The notes under the pieces were generated by a model. It did no database searches. It worked only from the letters and a program-made list of their open reading frames with translations, and had not been told where the DNA came from. From Tepidanaerobacter acetatoxydans_A (GTDB lineage Bacteria > Bacillota > Thermosediminibacteria > Thermosediminibacterales > Tepidanaerobacteraceae): a DNA stretch of 24,770 nucleotides. The stretch is taken from positions 1 to 24,770 of the forward strand of contig JALHJR010000035.1 of the NCBI GenBank assembly GCA_022840405.1. Direction: 5' to 3'. Shown here in pieces: positions 7,207 to 14,272 of the stretch (its first letter is position 1; the number at the start of each line of letters is the position of its first letter). The position numbers and the translations under genes are program-made.

Positions 7207-8010
7207 TTGAAAGCGGACATATATAAAACTATAGTGGTCAAAGTCGGGACAACGACACTTGTTCACGAAAACGGCAAGTTGAATATAGCCGGAATGGAAA
7301 GATTAGTTAGGGTAATTTCCAACATCAAAAATAGCGGGAAAAATGTTGTTTTAGTTACATCAGGAGCTGTAGGAACAGGGGCAGGAAGGCTCGGGATAAA
7401 AGGAAAAAGCGATATTAGAATAAAACAGGCCCTAGCAGCGGTGGGACAGGGCATATTGATGCAGTTTTATGAAAAATTATTTTTGGAGTACGGCATCAAT
7501 GTAGCTCAGATATTGCTTACAAAGGATGATTTAGAAAATGGTGTCAGACGTCAAAATGCCTTTAATACTTTGACTTCCCTTTTTGAGTTCGATGTTGTTC
7601 CTATAGTAAATGAGAATGATACAATTGCAGTAGAAGAAATCGTATATGGTGACAACGATACACTAGCAGCAGTTGTAGCTACGCTGATTGATGCAGATCT
7701 TTTAGTCCTTCTTTCAGATGTAGATGGCCTATATACCCTGCCTCCTCATGAACCCGGAGCAGAAAAAATACCTTATGTTAAAGAAATTACACCTGAGATT
7801 GAGGCAATAGCAGAAGGCACTTATTCAAATTTAGGAACCGGTGGTATGCAAAGCAAGGTAAAGGCAGCAAAAATTGCTACTGAAGCGGGTATTGCTATGG
7901 CAATTATCGATGGGGAAAATCCTACTGATATTTATAATATTTTAGAAGGGACGAATTGTGGGACATTTTTTGAGCCAAAGAGCAAGGCATGTAAATCAAA
8001 AAAAACGTGA
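7207..8010 (+). CDS. proB: Glutamate 5-kinase
   Basis: It phosphorylates L-glutamate to gamma-glutamyl phosphate, the first step of proline synthesis. The amino-acid kinase fold is clear: TIVVKVGTTTL at the N-terminus, LVTSGAVGTGAGRLG, VPIVNENDT, DADLLVLLSDVDGLY and LGTGGMQSKVKAA. It is 267 residues, so it consists of the kinase domain only and lacks the C-terminal PUA domain of the longer enterobacterial form. The TTG at 7207 is preferred over the GTG at 7198 because GGGGTG then lies about 6 nt upstream. The proA start follows 18 bases after its stop, which indicates an operon. Confidence 0.93.
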   Translation: MKADIYKTIVVKVGTTTLVHENGKLNIAGMERLVRVISNIKNSGKNVVLVTSGAVGTGAGRLGIKGKSDIRIKQALAAVGQGILMQFYEKLFLEYGINVAQILLTKDDLENGVRRQNAFNTLTSLFEFDVVPIVNENDTIAVEEIVYGDNDTLAAVVATLIDADLLVLLSDVDGLYTLPPHEPGAEKIPYVKEITPEIEAIAEGTYSNLGTGGMQSKVKAAKIATEAGIAMAIIDGENPTDIYNILEGTNCGTFFEPKSKACKSKKT

Positions 8011-8028
8011 TTTAATGGAGTGATTTTT

Positions 8029-9273
8029 TTGAGTATGATTTTAGATATAGCTAAAAAAGCCAAGGAAGCATCTTGTAAAATAGCCGGTATTTCCACAGCA
8101 GTTAAAAATGATGCACTGTGCATGATGGCAGAAGCACTTGAACAAATGAAAGATGAAATAATTGAGGCAAATGAAAGAGATGTTGCAAAAGCTCGTGAAA
8201 TAGGTTTAAAGGAAGCATTAATAGAAAGACTTATGTTAAACAGCACTCGGGTTGACGGCATGATAAAAGAGCTTTTGGCTCTTATTGACCTTCCCGATCC
8301 TGTAGGAAATGGTACAGTGATTAAGCGGCCCAATGGTCTTACCTTATTAAAACAAAAGGTGCCGTTGGGTGTAGTCGGCATAATATATGAATCTCGTCCT
8401 AATGTTACTTCGGATGCTGCAGGCCTTTGCATAAAAGCAGGAAACAGTGTCATCCTTCGAGGCGGGTCTGAGGCAATTAATTCTAATAAGGCTATAGTTA
8501 AGGCACTTTGCCAAGGGCTTGAAAAGGCAAACCTTTCCACATACTGCATACAACTAATAGAAGATACCAATCGAGAGAGGATTCAAGAACTTTTTCAAAT
8601 GAGGGATTATGTCGATGTATTGATTCCTCGCGGTGGAAGTGCTCTAATTAAAAATGTTGTAGAAAATTCCAGGATACCTGTGATAGAAACCGGTGAAGGC
8701 AATTGCCACATATATGTTGATGAATTTGCCGATCTTAGCATGGCAAAGAGTATCCTGATAAATGCAAAGACAAGCAGACCTTCTGTATGTAATGCAGCGG
8801 AGAAACTGCTTGTTCACGAGAAAATTGCTCATGCATTTTTACCGGAGGCTTTACAAGAACTGCAAAATTGTGGAGTAGAGATTCGCGGATGTGAAAGAAC
8901 GAGGAAGATTTACCCAAATGTTGTGCCTATAAAAGCAGAAGATTGGTCTATTGAATATCTCGACATGGTTATCGGTGTTAAAGTGGTAGACAGTATCGAT
9001 GAAGCCATGGAGCATATCAACCGTTTCGGAACAGGCCATTCTGAAGCCATTATTACTAAAGACTACGAAAGGGCAAATTTATTCCTCTCAGGGGTGGATG
9101 CGGCTTGCGTATATGTAAATGCCTCCACACGGTTTACTGATGGAGGCGAATTTGGCATGGGAGCCGAAATAGGAATCAGCACACAAAAACTTCATGCTAG
9201 GGGTCCAATGGGACTTGATGAGCTTACTACAACAAAATATTTGATTTTAGGTAATGGGCAGGTACGCAATTAA
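8029..9273 (+). CDS. proA: Gamma-glutamyl phosphate reductase
   Basis: It reduces glutamyl-5-phosphate with NADPH to glutamate-5-semialdehyde, the second step of proline synthesis. It is a 414-residue aldehyde-dehydrogenase-fold protein with VPLGVVGIIYESRPNVT and the nucleophile in SRPSVCNAAEK (C254). The C-terminal RFTDGGEFGMGAEIGIST block is typical of ProA. The TTG start at 8029 is chosen from GGAGTG 7 nt upstream; ATG at 8035 is the alternative. It is downstream of and probably co-transcribed with proB. No proC is seen in the window. Confidence 0.93.
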   Translation: MSMILDIAKKAKEASCKIAGISTAVKNDALCMMAEALEQMKDEIIEANERDVAKAREIGLKEALIERLMLNSTRVDGMIKELLALIDLPDPVGNGTVIKRPNGLTLLKQKVPLGVVGIIYESRPNVTSDAAGLCIKAGNSVILRGGSEAINSNKAIVKALCQGLEKANLSTYCIQLIEDTNRERIQELFQMRDYVDVLIPRGGSALIKNVVENSRIPVIETGEGNCHIYVDEFADLSMAKSILINAKTSRPSVCNAAEKLLVHEKIAHAFLPEALQELQNCGVEIRGCERTRKIYPNVVPIKAEDWSIEYLDMVIGVKVVDSIDEAMEHINRFGTGHSEAIITKDYERANLFLSGVDAACVYVNASTRFTDGGEFGMGAEIGISTQKLHARGPMGLDELTTTKYLILGNGQVRN

Positions 9274-9325
9274 TGAATATGGTTGAAAGTTAAAGTATTT
9301 TTTATATAGATGAATTTTGATTATT

Positions 9326-9350
9326 AGAGCGTTTTAGGGCGCTCTTTTTT
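9326..9350 (+). terminator. Terminator of proBA
   Basis: The stem agagcg/cgctct (9326-9331 with 9340-9345) has an 8-base loop and is followed by TTTTT. Confidence 0.8.
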
Positions 9351-9431
9351 CACATATGAAATGATTTTTTAAAAAATTTTTAAAGAAAGAAATCGTTTTG
9401 AAAGATAATTTTGATTCTAATGTAAAAACCC

Positions 9432-9461
9432 TTGTAAAAACATTATATTTAAAGTTATAAT
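9432..9461 (+). promoter_or_regulatory. Predicted promoter of amrS
   Basis: TTGTAA (9432-9437), an 18-bp spacer and TATAAT (9456-9461). The -35 box lies in the 12-mer aaaaacccttgt, which also surrounds the -35 box of the rpmE promoter. It gives a leader of about 90 bases. Confidence 0.55.
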
Positions 9462-9514
9462 GTAGTCGTGGAAAGGTCTGTATAAATAGGGAGTATAGTG
9501 CGATAATTGATTTA

Positions 9515-9551
9515 GGGAGGTTAAAGGCGGTTTCTTTTAGCAGAAACCACC
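9515..9551 (+). promoter_or_regulatory. Distant Shine-Dalgarno and hairpin in the amrS leader
   Basis: GGGAGG at 9515-9520 is the only good ribosome-binding sequence but lies about 40 bases before the ATG, with no start codon between. A stem, ggtttc/gaaacc extended by two G-C pairs across one mismatch, spans 9526-9551. Folding it away leaves 5 + 8 unpaired bases between the site and the ATG, a workable spacing. The bridging role is inferred. Confidence 0.5.
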
Positions 9552-9559
9552 AATCTGAT

Positions 9560-10558
9560 ATGAGAGAAGCTATGTATTACAAAAAAAACAATGATGGTAC
9601 TGTCGAATGTGGTCTATGCCCTCATCATTGCAGGATTAGCCAAGGTCGCACCGGTATTTGCAGGGTTAGGAAGAATATTGACGGTAAATTATATTCCATG
9701 AATTATGGCAGGGTTTCATCTTTGGCTATGGATCCTATAGAAAAAAAGCCTCTGTATCATTTTTACCCTGGCAGCATGATTTTTTCCGTTGGCGGTGTAG
9801 GATGTAATTTTAGATGCAAATTCTGTCAGAATTGGCAAATTGCACAACTTACGGATATTCCAACTAGCAAAGTATCGGCAGAGGAATTGATAAATGCAGC
9901 CAAACAGCGACAAGACAATATAGGGATAGCTTATACCTATAATGAGCCGACTATATGGTATGAATTTGTAATAGAATGTGCAAAACTAGCTAAGCGTGAA
10001 GGCTTAAAGAATGTGCTTATTACCAATGGCTTCATTGAGAAAGAACCGTTGCGGGGAATCCTTCCATTCATAGATGCCATGAATATTGATGTAAAGGCTT
10101 TTTCCGAAGACTTTTATAAAGACATGGTTTCCGGACAACTTTTACCGGTAAAGGAAACCGTAGAAGAGGCACAGAGAAAATGCCATGTAGAAATAACTAC
10201 ACTTATCATCCCGGGCATGAATGATAGCATGGAAGAGATAAGAGCTCTTGCACAGTGGCTTTCATCACTAAGAAGAGATATACCATTGCATTTGACTCGT
10301 TATTTCCCTAATTACAAACTCGATATTTTGCCAACTCCTGTAGAAAAAATAAAAATGGCACGAGATACCGCAATGAAATACTTAGACTATGTATACACCG
10401 GCAATATGACAGATGAAATCGGCGGTAATACTTACTGCCCCTCGTGTGGCAAACTTGTTATTGAAAGAGCGGGCTATCGGGTACAAGTGAAAACGGAAGA
10501 TAATAAATGCCCAAAATGCGGAACACCAATTTTATTGATGAAAGATGGTGTAAAATAG
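9560..10558 (+). CDS. amrS: AmmeMemoRadiSam system radical SAM enzyme
   Basis: A 332-residue radical S-adenosylmethionine protein. The [4Fe-4S] cluster motif is CNFRCKFC (C82, C86, C89). An N-terminal cysteine cluster, CGLCPHHC (C17, C20, C24), and C-terminal zinc-ribbon pairs, CPSCG and CPKCG (about 293-320), complete the pattern of the AmmeMemoRadiSam radical SAM family, related to pyruvate-formate-lyase-activating enzymes. The reaction is unknown. The start MREAMYY fits the usual family N-terminus, although no ribosome-binding site lies directly before it. The MEMO/AMMECR1 partner is at 4254-5648, separated by the HD-GYP remnant and proBA. It has its own promoter, so the two parts are transcribed separately. 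Confidence 0.9.
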   Translation: MREAMYYKKNNDGTVECGLCPHHCRISQGRTGICRVRKNIDGKLYSMNYGRVSSLAMDPIEKKPLYHFYPGSMIFSVGGVGCNFRCKFCQNWQIAQLTDIPTSKVSAEELINAAKQRQDNIGIAYTYNEPTIWYEFVIECAKLAKREGLKNVLITNGFIEKEPLRGILPFIDAMNIDVKAFSEDFYKDMVSGQLLPVKETVEEAQRKCHVEITTLIIPGMNDSMEEIRALAQWLSSLRRDIPLHLTRYFPNYKLDILPTPVEKIKMARDTAMKYLDYVYTGNMTDEIGGNTYCPSCGKLVIERAGYRVQVKTEDNKCPKCGTPILLMKDGVK

Positions 10559-10655
10559 AAGGAACATGTCTATTTCCCAGGAAATATAATCCGTGACGTC
10601 GAAAATATTACAAAATAGTGAAATTAAGACATAAAAACAGAGAGGAGAAAATGAC

Positions 10656-11933
10656 ATAGACACTAAACCAGCAAATATTATAGAATCATTTAAAATACTT
10701 GATGGCAATGCAAGGACTTGTGTAATATTTGAGCCTATGTGGGGCATACCTTATGTACTCTATAATTTTTATTTAAGTCTTTATATGAAAAGTCAGGGCA
10801 TAACAGATAAACAAATAGGTTTTCTGATATCCTTAGGCTTTATTTCAGCTATAATTTTTTCTATGCTTGCTGGGCCGATAACAGATACTTTAGGAAGAAG
10901 AAAAACGACGCTGATTTTTGATATTATAGGTTGGCCATGCTCAATTCTAATATACGCACTTGCTCATAACTTTTGGATGTTTGCCCTTGGCATTATTGTA
11001 AATGGTGCTCACAGAGTTACTGCAGTTTCCTTCAATCTTATGGTCATAGAAGATTCTAGTAATGAACAACGCTTTGCGGCATTTAATCTAATCAACATAA
11101 TAAATATATCGGCAGGCCTACTAACTCCTATTGCAGGAATAGCTGTAAAATTATATGGTATTGTTAAGGCTGAAAGGTTCCTTTTAGTTTTTGCAGTAAT
11201 AAGTATGACTGTTATGATGATTTTGCGCTACCATTTTCATACCGAAACCTTAATGGGCCAAACAATATTGCAAGAACGGCTTGAGCATGATAAAAAGTCT
11301 GGTCTAAATAAAGGCATATATAGAGAAATAGCCGCAGATTTACGATTAAAACCTACGATTTTAATGATAATGAGTGTTGTTATATTATTTAATATGTACA
11401 CTACAATTGGAACACATTTGAGTCTATACTTTGCACCTTATATGACAGAGGTGTTGGGAATTGAAAAATCCATGATTTCACTGCTGGGTGTTGCAAATTC
11501 TGCAACGATGATTATTGTACTTGTATTTATAAACCCCATTTTAAGCAGAGGCGATATGGTCAATAATATGATAGTAGGCCTGATGCTGCAAGCTGCCGCA
11601 CTTTTTTTACTTGTCACAATACCGGAAAATAATTTTTTAATTACTGCCTTTTCCCTTGTAATTTTTGCAGCTGGATTTGGAATATTTAAGCCTTGCGTAG
11701 ATTCTATGTTGGCAGAGCTTACAGAAGGCAAAACAAGAGCTACGATTTATTCGTTAGTGAATACAGGTATTTCGATTTTAAGTGCGGCAATGGGATTGAT
11801 ATCAGGGTATATCTATGATTTAAATCCTCGGCTGATATACATAATTTCAATTTTAATTTTAACTTTGTGCATAGCTATTTTAGCCGTACTAAAAAGGTCA
11901 TTACTTGCCGATGATACCGATGTTGCCTTATAA
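10656..11933 (+). CDS. MFS transporter with probable ATA start codon
   Basis: A membrane transporter with about 12 helices and the motif-A loop GPITDTLGRRKT. The first ATG in frame is at 10737, but it lies inside conserved-looking protein (IESFKILDGNARTCVIFEP runs straight into MWGIPY) and has no ribosome-binding site. Upstream the frame stays open, and an AGAGGAG at 10641-10647 sits exactly 8 nt before an in-frame ATA (10656-10658). The only nearby ATG (10651) is out of frame and ends at once in ATG-ACA-TAG. Either translation starts at ATA, giving 425 residues, or one base was lost after an original ATG. The substrate is unknown. Its last codon and stop fall in the direct repeat that borders the toxin-antitoxin insertion. 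Confidence 0.7.
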   Translation: MDTKPANIIESFKILDGNARTCVIFEPMWGIPYVLYNFYLSLYMKSQGITDKQIGFLISLGFISAIIFSMLAGPITDTLGRRKTTLIFDIIGWPCSILIYALAHNFWMFALGIIVNGAHRVTAVSFNLMVIEDSSNEQRFAAFNLINIINISAGLLTPIAGIAVKLYGIVKAERFLLVFAVISMTVMMILRYHFHTETLMGQTILQERLEHDKKSGLNKGIYREIAADLRLKPTILMIMSVVILFNMYTTIGTHLSLYFAPYMTEVLGIEKSMISLLGVANSATMIIVLVFINPILSRGDMVNNMIVGLMLQAAALFLLVTIPENNFLITAFSLVIFAAGFGIFKPCVDSMLAELTEGKTRATIYSLVNTGISILSAAMGLISGYIYDLNPRLIYIISILILTLCIAILAVLKRSLLADDTDVAL

Positions 11934-11948
11934 AAACCCTTGTGCAAA
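11925..11948 (+). repeat. 24-bp direct repeat, left copy, flanking the toxin-antitoxin module
   Basis: Identical to 12984-13007. It begins gccttataaaaaccc and contains the last two codons and stop of the MFS gene. The flanking sequences differ on both sides. Confidence 0.9.
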
Positions 11949-11992
11949 CCACTTAGAAAAAGTTTGCTACACTCCATTTTATTTCAATGCCT

Positions 11993-12415
11993 TTAGACTA
12001 AAAGTTTATTTACATGTTCTATATAAGAGTTAAAATCATCCAAATTGTTTTGCAAGATATTATAAACCTCTCCATCATCAACATCATCATAGAAATGGAC
12101 AATCCTATTTCTAAACTTAGCCATCAATTTATAAGATACTGCATCTTTCTTTGGTATGACTTTATATTTATGCAGAATCTCAAAAGTATCACTATAAGTT
12201 TTTGGAGTTCCAAGCCCTTTTCGTGATATTATATGGTTTCCAATATCAATCATAGCTTCTATGGCTATTTGAAGATTATATTTTGCAGAATCAAAATTTT
12301 TAAAGTCGGAAATAAACTCATCTATAGAAAGTTGGGATAGAACATCTAATTTAGATATGCAATCTTGAATGACTCTAATTTTATCCAAAATCCTTTTTTT
12401 ATCAATTTTTGCCAT
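11993..12415 (-). CDS. hepT: HepT-like HEPN ribonuclease toxin
   Basis: A 140-residue, mostly helical HEPN-domain (DUF86) protein. It carries the RX4HXY motif as RNRIVHFY (R102, H107, Y109). In characterised HepT toxins the R and H form the RNase site, and the tyrosine is the residue adenylylated by the MNT antitoxin. The frame is open further upstream, but the ATG at 12415 is the sensible start: it overlaps the end of the antitoxin gene by 14 bases, giving translational coupling. It lies on the reverse strand against all its neighbours, in a segment bounded by 24-bp direct repeats, which suggests horizontal insertion. Confidence 0.87.
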   Translation of the reverse strand: MAKIDKKRILDKIRVIQDCISKLDVLSQLSIDEFISDFKNFDSAKYNLQIAIEAMIDIGNHIISRKGLGTPKTYSDTFEILHKYKVIPKKDAVSYKLMAKFRNRIVHFYDDVDDGEVYNILQNNLDDFNSYIEHVNKLLV

Positions 12416-12833
12416 ATTTTTCCCTAAGTCCTTCCTGAAAATCATCATAAAACTTCTTGAGGACAATTCCGTAGTCGCCATAAATGTTAAGTACCTTTTC
12501 TTTGAAGTCGGCAAGCAATATTTCATCTCTGCAAAAAAGTAAATCACCGGTATACAATACCTGATGGCGGATATCAATAGGTGCTTTGTTTAGATTTACA
12601 ACATCTATATCATCTCGCTCAAATATTTGGCAGATATCTGATTCAATCTCAAGTTCTTTAAATAGTGTTGGGCTGGCTTCAAACAATATGGCAAAATCCA
12701 CATCACTGGTTGCACGTTGATACTCTGTACCATAAGAGCCAAAAATATACAATGCGACAATGTTTTCGTTTTGCTTAATATAAGTAATAAGTTCTTGTAT
12801 TTTATCTTTTATGTTTTCTAAACTTCTTTTCAC
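12402..12833 (-). CDS. mntA: MntA-like nucleotidyltransferase antitoxin
   Basis: A 143-residue minimal nucleotidyltransferase. The catalytic motif GSX10DXD is complete: G32-S33, ten residues, then D44-V45-D46 (GSYG...SDVDFAIL). Family members transfer AMP from ATP to the HepT tyrosine and so neutralise the toxin. It is the first gene of the pair, with its 3' end overlapping hepT. It starts at GTG with AAGGGTGA 5 nt upstream. A reverse-strand promoter is visible at 12883-12910. Because the key residues of both partners are intact, the module is probably functional. Confidence 0.88.
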   Translation of the reverse strand: MKRSLENIKDKIQELITYIKQNENIVALYIFGSYGTEYQRATSDVDFAILFEASPTLFKELEIESDICQIFERDDIDVVNLNKAPIDIRHQVLYTGDLLFCRDEILLADFKEKVLNIYGDYGIVLKKFYDDFQEGLREKYGKN

Positions 12834-12882
12834 TCAAATCACCCTTTGTTAACAACTTTAGAAACAAGACAACTCTTTTTTA

Positions 12883-12910
12883 ATTATACCAGAATTTTGC
12901 CAAAGTTAAA
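12883..12910 (-). promoter_or_regulatory. Predicted promoter of mntA-hepT
   Basis: On the reverse strand: TTTAAC (12910-12905), a 16-bp spacer and TATAAT (12888-12883), about 50 bases upstream of the antitoxin start. It diverges from the rpmE promoter. Confidence 0.45.
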
Positions 12911-12983
12911 CGGCCTATATTTTATTTTTCCCTGACTAATGCTGATAAAAGTTAGAGTAAATAAACTTATAGTATGCAAAGCA

Positions 12984-13007
12984 GCCTTATAAAAACCCTT
13001 GTGCAAA
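12984..13007 (+). repeat. 24-bp direct repeat, right copy
   Basis: A perfect copy of 11925-11948, 1059 bases further on. It carries the -35 box (TTGTGC) of the rpmE promoter. Confidence 0.9.
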
Positions 13008-13027
13008 ATTATAGCGTGTGCTATAAT
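12999..13027 (+). promoter_or_regulatory. Predicted promoter of the rpmE operon
   Basis: TTGTGC (12999-13004), a 17-bp spacer and TATAAT (13022-13027). The left half lies in the direct repeat. The left repeat copy has no -10 at this distance. Confidence 0.65.
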
Positions 13028-13096
13028 ACAAAAGGTATTTTGTTTTTAACAGAAATTAATTTTATCTGATAAGATTACAATAAAGAGGTGAAATGA

Positions 13097-13306
13097 ATGA
13101 AGAAAGGAATTCATCCTAAATACGTAAAAGCCACAGTAAGATGTGCTTGTGGAAATACTTTTGAAGCAGGTTCAACAAAAGAAGACCTGCGTGTAGAAAT
13201 ATGTTCAAAGTGCCATCCTTTCTTTTCTGGTAAACAAAAACTGGTTGATACCGGCGGTCGTGTAGAAAGATTTAAGAAGAGATATGGCTTAAAAGGTGAT
13301 GAGTAG
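13097..13306 (+). CDS. rpmE: 50S ribosomal protein L31 (zinc-binding form)
   Basis: A 69-residue large-subunit ribosomal protein. It starts MKKGIHPKY and contains the four cysteines of the C+ form: C16 and C18 (CACGN), C36 and C39 (CSKCHPFF), which bind zinc. The length is normal. AAAGAGGTG precedes the ATG at 13097; a neighbouring ATG at 13093 is out of frame. It leads a housekeeping run and is followed by a probable weak terminator before the yqhQ-like gene. Confidence 0.95.
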   Translation: MKKGIHPKYVKATVRCACGNTFEAGSTKEDLRVEICSKCHPFFSGKQKLVDTGGRVERFKKRYGLKGDE

Positions 13307-13310
13307 TCTT

Positions 13311-13341
13311 AGAAGGTTGGAGGTTGTCTCTGACCTTTTTT
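13311..13341 (+). terminator. Possible attenuating terminator after rpmE
   Basis: A stem of 5-7 bp (aaggt/acctt with flanking weak pairs, 13311-13317 with 13333-13339) and a TTTTTT run. The large loop and short stem suggest partial rather than full termination, which would make L31 more abundant than the downstream products. Confidence 0.5.
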
Positions 13342-13384
13342 CTTAATCTTTTAACCTTTATTTATGAATTTAAGGAGGAAGAAA

Positions 13385-14242
13385 ATGCAGCCAGTTAAAC
13401 CCAGTATTGGTGGGCAGGCCGTGATTGAGGGCGTTATGATGAGAGGCCCTAAAACCACCGCCATTGCTGTTAGAAAAAATGGAGAGATTATTGTAAAAAC
13501 AGAAAAAAACCGCTCGATTTCAGATAAATACAAGCTTCTTAAACTGCCCATATTAAGAGGTATAGTATCATTAATTGAGATGCTTATTTTAGGTATTCAA
13601 ACTCTGTCGTATTCTGCAAGCATGGCAGGATATGAGGATGAAGAAGAATTAACGAGCAAGGATATCGCCTTGGCATTAGTTTTTGCTCTGGGATTTGCTA
13701 TTTTATTGTTTGTGGTTTTACCTACAGTTGCCGTCAAATTTATAGGCAGTAATTTAACAAATCCGTTCTTATTAAGTCTTGCGGAAGGGCTTTTACGAAT
13801 AGCAATTTTTGTAATATATATCATAGCTATTTCCTCCATGAAGGATATCAAGAGGGTTTTTGAGTATCACGGGGCCGAACATAAGACGGTTCACTGCTAT
13901 GAGCATGATGAAAAATTAACTCCTGAAAATACTGAAAAATACTCAACTGTTCATCCCAGGTGCGGAACCAGCTTTATGATGCTTGTAATGGTTGTAAGTA
14001 TACTATTATTTTCTGTAATTAGCTGGCAGGGGATAATTCAGCGGATATTATCAAGGATAGTTATGCTGCCGCTTGTCGCGGGAATTTCATATGAGCTTAT
14101 CCAGCTTGCCGGTAAAAGTAATAGCCCACTTATAAAGGCACTGAATGCTCCGGGTATGTGGCTCCAAAGACTGACTACGCGAGAGCCTGACAGGTCTCAA
14201 TTAGAGGTAGCTATAGCAGCGATAAAAGGTGTTTTAAATTGA
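13385..14242 (+). CDS. yqhQ: DUF1385 membrane protein, YqhQ-like
   Basis: A 285-residue membrane protein with about four hydrophobic segments (around residues 95-120, 125-150, 200-220 and 230-245). DUF1385 signatures are present: GGQAVIEGVMMRGP at the N-terminus, GAEHKTVHCYEHDE, and HPRCGTSFMML. The H, E and C residues are strongly conserved and could bind a metal, but the biochemical function is unknown. The ATG at 13385 is chosen over 13364 because AAGGAGG lies 6 nt upstream. It sits between rpmE and prfA, an arrangement common in Clostridia. Confidence 0.9.
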   Translation: MQPVKPSIGGQAVIEGVMMRGPKTTAIAVRKNGEIIVKTEKNRSISDKYKLLKLPILRGIVSLIEMLILGIQTLSYSASMAGYEDEEELTSKDIALALVFALGFAILLFVVLPTVAVKFIGSNLTNPFLLSLAEGLLRIAIFVIYIIAISSMKDIKRVFEYHGAEHKTVHCYEHDEKLTPENTEKYSTVHPRCGTSFMMLVMVVSILLFSVISWQGIIQRILSRIVMLPLVAGISYELIQLAGKSNSPLIKALNAPGMWLQRLTTREPDRSQLEVAIAAIKGVLN

Positions 14243-14272
14243 GTTTTGTGCGAACTGCAGGAAGGTGATTAT

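Noticed and set aside
10571..10586. tatttcc/ggaaata palindrome as an operator for the second MFS gene
   Set aside because: It is only 7 bp and AT-rich, with no convincing -35 box near it. Chance is likely.
12416..12577. Longer N-terminus for the HepT-like toxin
   Set aside because: The extension lies wholly inside the antitoxin gene and resembles no HEPN protein. The ATG at 12415 gives the standard length and a coupled overlap.
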